Positions 1-5,458 of a stretch of 5,458 nt of DNA are shown one piece after another. Position 1 is the stretch's first letter; each line of letters opens with the position of its first letter. The notes below the pieces were generated by a model, which was not told the origin of the DNA, did no database searches, and was given only the letters and a program-made list of their open reading frames with translations. Origin of the DNA: Bacteroidota bacterium (GTDB taxonomy: Bacteria > Bacteroidota > Bacteroidia > Bacteroidales > VadinHA17); assembly GCA_016868515.1 (NCBI GenBank), contig VGGM01000123.1, forward strand, positions 1 through 5,458, in the 5' to 3' direction. Made by a program: the position numbers and the translations under genes.

Positions 1-632
1 GAAACCGGCATAAAGTCAAAGCCTGCTCCGAGAAGCGGGTAGTTAATGCCCCAGTTGGGTTCGACGGTTCCTCCGTTTGAAATATGATTATAGCTGAATG
101 TGAACCTGCCTGATATGTTCTCATTCAGCCTCATATTCAAGCTGGTACTCAGCATGGCAATAAAGGCAATGCGGGAACCGAAAAAAAAGTTACGGGGATT
201 GGTAATTTCGTCATATATGGTTGTCTGGTATGAAAAACCGGTTCCAAACCGCACGGCAAGGCTGGTTCTCCTTCCTGCTCCAATAAAAGGCTCAATGTAA
301 GGGTAAATGGCAAAGGCCTTACCCACCTCGCTACTGGCAAAATCGACATAATGAAGGGCTGCTCCCACCCTTGGATAGCAGAAACAATAACTCCATACAT
401 CCTCCGAAGTAAGGTGCAGGGCAATGTTTAGTTCAACCGACCGCGGATTCGTATGCGAAAGGGGTTCAATAATCCGCGCATGCGGTATTATGAATCCATA
501 TGAAGCATGCACACCCGCCACAACCGGATTGAAGCGGGATGCAGGCAGCTGTCCCTGAAGCAGGCAGAATGAGTGAGCCGCAACAATAATACAATAAAGC
601 CTGATCTTCCCTGTCGCCGTGCTCCGTGTCAT
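1..632 (-). CDS. PagL-like acyloxyacyl hydrolase (lipid A 3-O-deacylase family), 3' end outside window
   Basis: 210 codons are open from an ATG at 632-630 to the window edge, so the C-terminus is missing. An in-frame TAA lies 15 bases upstream of the ATG. The only in-frame start candidates between them are two TTG codons, so ATG is preferred. The N-terminus is basic (K9, R11) then hydrophobic (about residues 12-27), consistent with a Sec signal peptide, though cleavage is unclear. The rest alternates aromatic and polar residues in strands as in an outer-membrane beta-barrel (for example GRFTFSYNHISNGG near 175-188). The key signature is NHISNG with H183 and S185, followed by P192, N193, G195; this matches the H-x-S-N...PN-G active-site segment of PagL, which removes the 3-O acyl chain of lipid A in the outer membrane. 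The residue 14 after the His, where PagL has its catalytic Glu, is N197 here. It lies 61 bases after cruF on the same strand, so it may be cotranscribed or have its own promoter. Family call is fairly sure; activity and substrate are not. Confidence 0.75.
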   Translation of the reverse strand, partial: MTRSTATGKIRLYCIIVAAHSFCLLQGQLPASRFNPVVAGVHASYGFIIPHARIIEPLSHTNPRSVELNIALHLTSEDVWSYCFCYPRVGAALHYVDFASSEVGKAFAIYPYIEPFIGAGRRTSLAVRFGTGFSYQTTIYDEITNPRNFFFGSRIAFIAMLSTSLNMRLNENISGRFTFSYNHISNGGTVEPNWGINYPLLGAGFDFMPV

Positions 633-638
633 ATTCAA

Positions 639-668
639 CAAACCTTACTTCTGTTAATCAATTAACAA
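639..668 (-). promoter_or_regulatory. Possible Bacteroidota-type promoter before the PagL-like gene
   Basis: On the minus strand a TTG (668-666) is followed after 19 bases by AAGGTTTG (646-639). The Bacteroidota consensus is TTG, 19-20 bases, TAnnTTTG; the -7 element differs at its first base. It ends only 6 bases before the ATG, so the transcript would be nearly leaderless. That weakens the call. It would let the PagL-like gene be expressed apart from the carotenoid genes. Confidence 0.25.
652..667. promoter_or_regulatory. Perfect 7+7 palindrome, candidate operator
   Basis: TGTTAAT-CA-ATTAACA is a perfect inverted repeat with a 2-base centre in the 61-base gap between cruF and the PagL-like gene. 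A 2-base loop is too short for a good RNA hairpin and no T-tract follows, so a binding site for a dimeric regulator is more likely than a terminator. It sits between, and overlaps, the putative -33 and -7 elements of the downstream gene, where a repressor would be expected to bind. Which regulator would bind is unknown. Confidence 0.4.
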
Positions 669-693
669 ATGCCGTTTACGCTAGAGATGGTTT

Positions 694-1383
694 TTAAATC
701 AGCCTGCCAAAAAACACCCATATATCAATCAGGGCAAAGAATAACAGCTGAATTAAATAAACCGGCATTGCATTTATGTTTCTGGTATTTACCCGGTTCA
801 ATCCAATAAACAGGATAAATGAGAATGACAGGAGGAACCAGGCGACGTAATTCTGAACCGGCACCGACGTTCCGCTCCAGCTCCACATTTCGAGTGCAAT
901 TGCCGAAGGTTCCAGCACAAAATCATAGAGCACCATAAGCAGGCCTCCAAGCAGTGCGGTCATCAGGGCAGGTGCATTTGTGAAGGCCCTTGCCGGCAGG
1001 GTTGATCCGGGCAGTTTTCCGAAAAGGGAAGCTGCCACAGAATGACATGCATATACAAGGACAATCCAGTTGACACCTATCATCAGCGGGGTATTAATCA
1101 CCGCTGGTCCGAGTGTCGGTCCGTATTTATACTCGCCAAAAATCAAACCCGTATTTACTCCCAGTGCCTCAATGAAGAATGAGAGCAATCCCACAAGGGT
1201 AAGTGAAACAACAGTGCGTACATTCCATCCTGAATGGCTGTAGAACAGCAACCCCGCAACCACCAGCAGGTTTATGGGAGTAATGAGCTTAAACCATGGC
1301 CGGGTAACCGGAATCAGCATTCCGGCAAGCCCAACCGCATAGATCCACAGCAACTCCTTTGTAAAACTTCTTTTCACTTGCAT
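694..1383 (-). CDS. cruF: CruF-like carotenoid 1,2-hydratase (DUF422 membrane protein)
   Basis: A 229-residue protein with about seven hydrophobic membrane-spanning stretches (roughly 11-27, 34-50, 55-73, 97-118, 135-157, 176-195, 205-225). It carries the conserved DUF422/carotenoid-biosynthesis pattern: E72, N77-T78-G79, F82-G83-x-Y85-x-Y87, LGP at 91-93, P99 and W106, then D154 and E158-P159, W167/W169 and N178. CruF enzymes in cyanobacteria and Deinococcus add water across the terminal C1-C2 double bond of an acyclic (psi) carotenoid end, giving a tertiary 1-hydroxy group; archaeal and actinobacterial relatives act on C50 precursors. Length is somewhat short for the family, which usually runs about 230-300. 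The ATG lies 9 bases after the crtD stop, the last of four tightly packed carotenoid genes. Its product is the expected substrate of the CrtD-type enzyme next door. The family assignment is firm; the exact substrate (lycopene, gamma-carotene or another) is inferred from neighbours. Confidence 0.88.
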   Translation of the reverse strand: MQVKRSFTKELLWIYAVGLAGMLIPVTRPWFKLITPINLLVVAGLLFYSHSGWNVRTVVSLTLVGLLSFFIEALGVNTGLIFGEYKYGPTLGPAVINTPLMIGVNWIVLVYACHSVAASLFGKLPGSTLPARAFTNAPALMTALLGGLLMVLYDFVLEPSAIALEMWSWSGTSVPVQNYVAWFLLSFSFILFIGLNRVNTRNINAMPVYLIQLLFFALIDIWVFFGRLI

Positions 1384-1392
1384 ATTTCAGTT

Positions 1393-2859
1393 TTAAGCAT
1401 CCGGCACCAGGCCGGCAACTATTCCAGCCGATGCAAGGCACAGCGGTATACCGCCACCCGGATGAACACTGCCACCTGTAAAAAAGAGGTTTTCGAAGCG
1501 GCTCCTCTGGTTGGGGTGCCGCCTGAAAGCCGAAAATTTACTGTTCGAACTGCTCCCATACAGCGAACCGCGGTATGAAACCGTCTTCTCCTCAATGCCC
1601 CTCGGGTCAAGTACTCTTTCAACCTTAATGAGGGAACCGATATCCCTGCCTGTTTCACGCAACAGACGCGCAAGAATGTCTGACCTCGCCCGCGAGACTA
1701 TCCCGTCCCAGTCCTGGCCACGGTTCTCGGGAACATTTATCATCACAAACCAGTTCTCACACCCTTCGGGCGAGTCACCCTGAACCCGCTTCGAGCTTAT
1801 GAAAACGTAAACAGTGGGGTCATTGCTGACAGTTCCCCGGGCAATACATCTGAATTCTTCGGGGTAGTCACGGGAGAAGAAGATATTGTGCAGGTCGAGT
1901 GCGGGGAATGTTCCGCCAATGCCCCAGTAAAAAATGAGGGCAGAACTGCTCCTGTCGCTGGCAGAGTACCACAGCGGAACCTTCATGTTCAGCAGCTTAT
2001 TGTAGAATGGAACAATATCACTGTCGCTGACAAAAACGTCAGCCCGGTAGTAGTATTCACCCGCCGTTACACCTGCAATTCTCTTCCCGTCGGCCAGCAC
2101 CAGCCTTACATAATTATTGAACTGAAACTCCACCCCCATTTCTTCCGCCAGTCTTACCAGGGCTTCAACAACCGAGTACATCCCCCGGTCCGGAAACCAT
2201 GCTCCCAGGTTATGCTCGAGGTGTGCAATCACATTCATCGTACCGGGGGCCTTGTATGGATTGGAACCGTTGTAGGTGGAATAACGGTCAAACAGCTGCC
2301 GCACCCTTGCATCGGCAAAGTGAGCGCTGATCACTCCGTGCATGGTATTGAAAGCGTTAAGCTTGCGGAAATTCCTTGCAACCCTTTTCGAGTCGTCGGT
2401 CATAAGGTTTGAGAGCCGGCTGAAAGGGGAGAAAATGAAGACATTTGCCGTAAGTTCGTAAAGCTCGCGGCATTTGTCGAGGAAGCCGATGGTATTAGCT
2501 GCCGGCTCGCCACACTTCTCCTCCAGTTCGGCAGCAAACCTCCCGCGGTCGGTATAAGCTACCACAACCGTTCCGTCGGCATAGAAGTATTTGCATGAAT
2601 TTTCCAGTCCCGAATAGGTGAAATAATCGCGCGGGTTGCGGCCACACAGGACGAAAAGCTCATCGGCCAGTTCGGGAAGGGTAAAAAGCGAAGGACCGGT
2701 ATCGAACCTGAATCCGCCGGCACGGAACTCTGACATTTTTCCGCCCGGATAGCTGTTCTTCTCGAATACAGTCACCTTGTAACCTTTGCGGGCAAGTCTG
2801 ATCGCAGAGGCGATACCCGCAATTCCGGCTCCGATGACTATGGCTTTTCTCTGGTTCAT
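1393..2859 (-). CDS. crtD: CrtD-type carotenoid 3,4-desaturase (CrtI family FAD enzyme)
   Basis: A 488-residue flavoprotein of the CrtI/CrtN/CrtD family. The N-terminal FAD-binding Rossmann motif is GAGIAG (10-15) with the acidic residue E33 at the end of the second strand, then GGK (39-41) and DTGPSLFTLP (53-62), which is standard for the family. A middle block with STYNGSNPYKAPG (from about 184) and the C-terminal signature NLFFTGGSVHPGGGIPLCL (457-475) resemble CrtD, the 1-hydroxycarotenoid 3,4-desaturase, more than classical phytoene desaturase. CrtD places a double bond at C3-C4 next to a 1-hydroxyl, the group CruF would make, so the adjacent cruF supports this choice. I start at the ATG at 2859, 8 bases after the crtB stop, because the Rossmann strand begins at residue 5. 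An in-frame ATG at 2898 would add 13 residues with no family resemblance that overlap crtB. It could instead be another CrtI paralogue, such as a C30 CrtN-type oxidase. Confidence 0.85.
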   Translation of the reverse strand: MNQRKAIVIGAGIAGIASAIRLARKGYKVTVFEKNSYPGGKMSEFRAGGFRFDTGPSLFTLPELADELFVLCGRNPRDYFTYSGLENSCKYFYADGTVVVAYTDRGRFAAELEEKCGEPAANTIGFLDKCRELYELTANVFIFSPFSRLSNLMTDDSKRVARNFRKLNAFNTMHGVISAHFADARVRQLFDRYSTYNGSNPYKAPGTMNVIAHLEHNLGAWFPDRGMYSVVEALVRLAEEMGVEFQFNNYVRLVLADGKRIAGVTAGEYYYRADVFVSDSDIVPFYNKLLNMKVPLWYSASDRSSSALIFYWGIGGTFPALDLHNIFFSRDYPEEFRCIARGTVSNDPTVYVFISSKRVQGDSPEGCENWFVMINVPENRGQDWDGIVSRARSDILARLLRETGRDIGSLIKVERVLDPRGIEEKTVSYRGSLYGSSSNSKFSAFRRHPNQRSRFENLFFTGGSVHPGGGIPLCLASAGIVAGLVPDA

Positions 2860-2867
2860 ATCGGTTA

Positions 2868-3707
2868 TCAGATAAGGTTTAATGTTTTCCTGATCCATGC
2901 TCCGGCAAATACCATTGCCTTCCCGGTGTTGCTAACCCTGAAGCGGCGCGAAGCAATCTCATCAGGCGGCGACTTCCTTATCTTTTCAAACAGGGCAATG
3001 TAGTAACAAAAGGCAAGATAAACCCCAAACCGGCTGCCCGGGGAAAGCATTCGTATTCCCTCAAGGGCAACACGGAAATCCTCACTAATATCGGCTTCTA
3101 TACTCTTTTTGTCACCGGCAGAGAAAGCTGCAAAATCGACTCCGGGGAAATATACCCTGCCCCGGTCACTGTAATCGCTTCGGATATCACGAAGGAAATT
3201 TATCTTCTGGAAAGCTGCCCCCAGCCGGCGCGCATATGGAAGAAGCATGTTGTACTTCTCATCATACCCGTCACAGAAAATCCTCAGACACATCAGCCCC
3301 ACCACCTCGGCTGAACCATATATGTATTCATTGTATTCCTCCGCATTGTAATCCGACATGGTAAGATCCATCTCCATGCTTCTCAGAAAAGCGGCAATGA
3401 GTTCGCGGCCGATACCATACCTGTTCACCACCAGCTGGAAACTGTGCAGCACGGGGTTTGTGCTTATGCCATCGTCAACAGCCTTCCATGTGTCGGTGGT
3501 AAACTGCCGCAGCATTTCCGCCTTGTCATGATCGTGAAATGTGTCGACAATCTCATCGGCCACCCTCACGAAACCGTAAACTGAGTATACCGGTTCGCGC
3601 AGCGACTTGTGCAGCGACCTGATACCCAGTGAGAAAGATGTGCTGTACTCATTGGTAATCAGCCTGCTGCACTTTATGCAGATGTCATTATAGGATTCCA
3701 GACTCAT
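2868..3707 (-). CDS. crtB: Phytoene synthase (squalene/phytoene synthase family)
   Basis: A 279-residue trans-isoprenyl diphosphate synthase, the usual length for bacterial CrtB. It condenses two geranylgeranyl diphosphates head-to-head to phytoene, the committed step of C40 carotenoid synthesis, at the cytoplasmic membrane face. Both Mg-diphosphate-binding aspartate motifs are present: DEIVD at 51-55 (with D59) and NFLRDIRSD at 170-178, followed by DRGRVYFP (181-188). YGSAEVVGLMC (130-140) and the early YSTSFSLGIR (21-30) are also family hallmarks. I start at the ATG at 3707; a TTG two codons upstream (3713) is possible but less likely. The ATG lies inside the end of crtI (20-base overlap), which suggests translational coupling. 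No strong Shine-Dalgarno is seen, as is usual in Bacteroidota. A C30 (CrtM, diapophytoene) specificity cannot be excluded by eye, but cruF and crtD next door favour C40. Confidence 0.93.
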   Translation of the reverse strand: MSLESYNDICIKCSRLITNEYSTSFSLGIRSLHKSLREPVYSVYGFVRVADEIVDTFHDHDKAEMLRQFTTDTWKAVDDGISTNPVLHSFQLVVNRYGIGRELIAAFLRSMEMDLTMSDYNAEEYNEYIYGSAEVVGLMCLRIFCDGYDEKYNMLLPYARRLGAAFQKINFLRDIRSDYSDRGRVYFPGVDFAAFSAGDKKSIEADISEDFRVALEGIRMLSPGSRFGVYLAFCYYIALFEKIRKSPPDEIASRRFRVSNTGKAMVFAGAWIRKTLNLI

Positions 3708-5169
3708 TGTCAATTCTTTCTACGGTTAAGCGCGAGCTGATCATTACCATTGGCAGTCCTGTTCCCGGAACGGTTGATGCCCCGACATAGTAAAGATTGC
3801 TGAAAACCTCATCCTTGTTGGCTGGCCTGAATGCACCAACCTGGGTTATCTTGTGCCCAAGTCCCAGTCCGCTTCCCCTGTGCAGTGCAAACATATTCTG
3901 CCAGTCAACCGGATCGAGCACCACCTTTGTAATAATATTGCTTCTGATGTCAAATCCGGTGCGGGCGGTGATATCTTCAATTATAATGTCGGCCAACCAC
4001 TCCCTGTCACTCCAGTCGGGTTTGTATCTCAGGTCGGGAACCGGACAGAGTATGAACAGGTTTTCGCAACCCTCGGGAGCGCATCCCGGATTAAAATTCG
4101 AATTCGCGTTTACATAGTAATAGGGACTGTCGAGCTTAATGCGGTTACGGAATATCCGGGTGGAGTAATCGCGGTAATCGGTCCCCAGAAAATAGTTATG
4201 ATGATCAAGACCTTCAATCTTACCCTTTACGCCCAGGTACATTGTAAATGGTGCAAGGGTCCATTGCATTTTGTCAAGTCTTGGTATGCTGTATTTCTCC
4301 CTCCTCATTACTGTTCCCCTGAAAAGCGCCGCATCGGCATTCACCACAAAAAGGTCTGCCTCCCATCGTTTTCCGTTACTGTCAGTGAATGCCCGGATCT
4401 TCTTCCCTTCTGCCTCATAGCTTACTATCTCAGTGTTGAAGGATAGCTTTATGCCTGCCTTTTCCATGGCCTTCAGCATCCCTTCCACTATGCGGTACAT
4501 CCCGCCTTCAACATTGTGGTATCCGTCGTGTTTCAGTTCAGTGTAACTGAGGATGCTGTATACTGCAGGGGTGTCGAAAGGTGTTGACCCCAGGAAGAAG
4601 GCAACAAGAGAAAAGATGACCTTCACCTCGTAGCTGATGAAATACCTGTCAAGTTCCTTCCAGACCGTACGGACTATTTTGGGGGTGTGTCTCACATCGA
4701 CCTTCGTCATCTGAACAACAAAGTCGGCCAGACTGTGGAAGTTCTTATTGAGTATCTGCCTGTCGACATCGTGAAACAGTTTCCCGGCATCGGCAAGAAA
4801 CCGCTCCATCTTGTTCCTGAAGTCGGGTTCCACGTCGCGGAACTGATCAGCCAGCCGGTCAAGATCCTTGTATATTATGTACCGGCGGTCGCTGCCGCTG
4901 AAGCTTACGGTATAGAGCGGGTCGAGCTCAACAAAACGGAACGGCATTTCAATACGTGCGTCCTCAATAAATTCTCTGAACACATAGCTCATGCTGAAGA
5001 AAGTGGGTGCCATATCGAACGTAAAACCCTTGCTTTCCAGCTGGTTAAGCCGGCCACCTGCCTGTCTGTACTGTTCAACAACCTCAACATGGTATCCCCG
5101 GCGGGCCAGCCGCAGAGCCGTTGCCAGTCCTCCCAGCCCTGATCCGATAACTATTGCTTTTCCGGCCAT
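3688..5169 (-). CDS. crtI: CrtI-type phytoene desaturase
   Basis: A 493-residue FAD-dependent carotenoid desaturase, typical length for bacterial CrtI, which turns phytoene into lycopene through successive desaturations at the membrane. It has the FAD-binding Rossmann motif GSGLGG (9-14) with E32 ending the second strand, GGR (38-40), HNVEGGMYRIVEG (218-230), the strand with N277-A278-D279, and the C-terminal FAD/substrate signature NLYYVGASTVPGTGLP (458-473). Two departures from textbook CrtI are visible: FDMAP (51-55) where D-x-G-P is usual, and TVPG where many paralogues, including the neighbouring CrtD, have HPG; TVPG is familiar to me from other Bacteroidota desaturases. It shares the PEGCEN segment (365-370) with the CrtD-type paralogue, so the pair probably arose by old duplication. 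The ATG at 5169 directly precedes the Rossmann strand. First gene of the carotenoid operon, overlapping crtB by 20 bases. Number and position of desaturations are inferred. Confidence 0.88.
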   Translation of the reverse strand: MAGKAIVIGSGLGGLATALRLARRGYHVEVVEQYRQAGGRLNQLESKGFTFDMAPTFFSMSYVFREFIEDARIEMPFRFVELDPLYTVSFSGSDRRYIIYKDLDRLADQFRDVEPDFRNKMERFLADAGKLFHDVDRQILNKNFHSLADFVVQMTKVDVRHTPKIVRTVWKELDRYFISYEVKVIFSLVAFFLGSTPFDTPAVYSILSYTELKHDGYHNVEGGMYRIVEGMLKAMEKAGIKLSFNTEIVSYEAEGKKIRAFTDSNGKRWEADLFVVNADAALFRGTVMRREKYSIPRLDKMQWTLAPFTMYLGVKGKIEGLDHHNYFLGTDYRDYSTRIFRNRIKLDSPYYYVNANSNFNPGCAPEGCENLFILCPVPDLRYKPDWSDREWLADIIIEDITARTGFDIRSNIITKVVLDPVDWQNMFALHRGSGLGLGHKITQVGAFRPANKDEVFSNLYYVGASTVPGTGLPMVMISSRLTVERIDNESGIL

Positions 5170-5188
5170 ATATATATTTGTTATTCAT

Positions 5189-5218
5189 CAATCATACCCC
5201 TCACCCTGCACCCTGCAC
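5189..5218 (-). promoter_or_regulatory. Weak candidate promoter for the carotenoid operon
   Basis: On the minus strand TATGATTG (5196-5189) matches the Bacteroidota -7 consensus TAnnTTTG at all but one position, and 19 bases upstream is GTG (5218-5216) in place of the -33 TTG. A start site near 5183 would leave a leader of about 14 bases before the crtI ATG. The -33 position lies inside the CACCCTG heptad array. Two mismatches make this weak. The operon could also be read from a promoter upstream of the TPR gene. Confidence 0.22.
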
Positions 5219-5225
5219 CCTGCAC
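5202..5225. repeat. Heptanucleotide tandem repeat (CACCCTG, 3.4 copies)
   Basis: Three perfect copies of CACCCTG plus a partial CAC, about 33 bases upstream of the crtI start and directly next to a hairpin. It is noncoding in the accepted annotation. Short perfect tandem units like this can vary in number by slippage. Its position in the operon leader makes length variation potentially relevant to expression, but this is inference. Confidence 0.85.
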
Positions 5226-5245
5226 TCCCGACCTTCGGTACGGGA
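5226..5245. other. GC-rich hairpin between the TPR gene and crtI
   Basis: TCCCGACC-TTC-GGTACGGGA folds into an 8-bp stem with a single bulged A (at 5240) and a 3-base loop. It lies 24 bases past the TPR stop codon and could act as a transcription pause site or RNA-end stabiliser for that gene. There is no T-tract on either strand, so it is not a standard intrinsic terminator. It may instead be the core of a repeated intergenic element, since heptad arrays flank it on both sides. Confidence 0.5.
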
Positions 5246-5268
5246 CTCCGCTTCGCTTCGCCTGCCCC

Positions 5269-5458
5269 CTACCCTCCATCCTCCATCCTTTTAAGCAGCT
5301 GTGGATAGAGCTCAGTCTTGACCCATTGAAACTCAGGTTCTGCGCCAAGTGCCTTTTCATATACTTTTCTTGCCTCACGAAGGTTACCGAGCCCTTCATG
5401 GCTTTTCGCGAGCCACACCAGAGCATGAAGATAGTGCCAGTTGCATTGCAGCATTGCT
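5269..5458 (-). CDS. TPR-repeat protein, C-terminal fragment (5' end outside window)
   Basis: The last 62 codons of a gene that enters from the right edge, ending with TAG at 5271-5269. An ATG at 5454 is probably internal, because the frame is open to the edge. The segment HALVWLAKSHEGLGNLREA and the following KVYEKALGAEPE match one TPR unit: L-A in helix A, then LGN, A, Y, A-L and the closing P of helix B. A final amphipathic helix (ELYPQLLKRM) caps it. TPR domains are protein-protein interaction scaffolds; no catalytic role or partner can be inferred from this fragment. The last residues (MEDGG) are encoded by the CTCCATC heptad array, so the present C-terminus may have been reshaped by that repeat. 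It lies about 99 bases upstream of crtI on the same strand; functional linkage to carotenoid synthesis is not shown. Confidence 0.8.
   Translation of the reverse strand, partial: AMLQCNWHYLHALVWLAKSHEGLGNLREARKVYEKALGAEPEFQWVKTELYPQLLKRMEDGG
5274..5288. repeat. Second heptad repeat (CTCCATC, about 2 copies) at the TPR gene end
   Basis: Two perfect CTCCATC copies plus one base, preceded by CCCTCC-like sequence. It has the same 7-base period as the CACCCTG array on the other side of the hairpin. It overlaps the last codons of the TPR gene. Two copies alone could be chance; the matching period is what makes it notable. Confidence 0.5.

Noticed and set aside
149..424. A 91-residue minus-strand open frame starting at 424
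   Set aside because: It is out of frame with the PagL-like coding sequence, which has a signal-peptide-like start, barrel-like strands and the H-x-S-N-G motif. The alternative has no recognisable features.
1888..2412. A 174-residue plus-strand open frame antisense to crtD
   Set aside because: Fully inside a well-supported gene, no domain or motif recognised, composition typical of an antisense shadow.
3853..4446. A 197-residue plus-strand open frame antisense to crtI
   Set aside because: Lies wholly within crtI, shows no family motif, and all supported genes are on the other strand.
5226..5245. Hairpin as a rho-independent terminator
   Set aside because: No run of T follows the stem on either strand, so I list it only as a hairpin.
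5202..5288. CRISPR array
   Set aside because: Units are 7 bases and contiguous, with no spacers; unlike CRISPR repeats.
4687..5308. Plus-strand open frames antisense to the start of crtI and into the leader
   Set aside because: No motif, no plausible start context, and the leader part is low-complexity repeat sequence.
5181..5426. An 81-residue minus-strand frame ending at 5181 as an alternative to the TPR frame
   Set aside because: Its N-terminal part lacks TPR features while the other frame gives a clean TPR unit; its C-terminal part only translates the heptad repeat.
1..5458. tRNA, rRNA, insertion sequence or attachment site
   Set aside because: I saw no cloverleaf-like segment, rRNA-like sequence, transposase motif or flanking direct repeats; nearly all the window is accounted for by minus-strand genes.

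Overview
The window looks like a chromosomal segment of a Bacteroidota bacterium (mid-range GC by eye; a Bacteroidales-like or marine Bacteroidetes lineage is plausible but unproven). The evidence is the type of carotenoid genes, the lack of strong Shine-Dalgarno sites, and a PagL-type outer-membrane enzyme that implies a Gram-negative envelope. Every gene I can support lies on the minus strand, so transcription runs from the right edge to the left.

Right to left: (1) the C-terminal end of a tetratricopeptide-repeat (TPR) protein that enters from outside the window (5458-5269). (2) A short GC-rich spacer (about 5170-5290) with two heptanucleotide tandem arrays flanking a hairpin. (3) A tight four-gene carotenoid cluster: a CrtI-type desaturase (5169-3688), a phytoene synthase CrtB (3707-2868), a second desaturase of CrtD type (2859-1393) and a membrane carotenoid hydratase of the CruF/DUF422 family (1383-694). 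crtI and crtB overlap by 20 bases, crtB and crtD are 8 bases apart, and crtD and cruF are 9 bases apart, so one coupled transcript is very likely. (4) A 61-base gap with a perfect 7+7 palindrome. (5) The N-terminal 210 residues of a PagL/acyloxyacyl-hydrolase-like outer-membrane beta-barrel protein (632-1) that runs off the left edge.

Inferred pathway: CrtB joins two GGPP molecules to phytoene, CrtI desaturates it to lycopene or a similar poly-ene, CruF adds water across the terminal 1,2 double bond of a psi end, and CrtD adds the 3,4 double bond next to the new tertiary hydroxyl. The expected product is a 1-hydroxy-3,4-didehydro acyclic (psi-end) xanthophyll, or the acyclic half of a monocyclic one such as the saproxanthin/myxol type if a cyclase is encoded elsewhere. 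No cyclase, GGPP synthase, ketolase or hydroxylase gene is visible here.

This is mostly a recognisable carotenoid operon rather than a new system. The less ordinary points are the divergent motif in the first desaturase, the PagL-like protein with an apparent catalytic Glu-to-Asn change, the palindrome in front of it, and the heptad/hairpin element in the operon leader.
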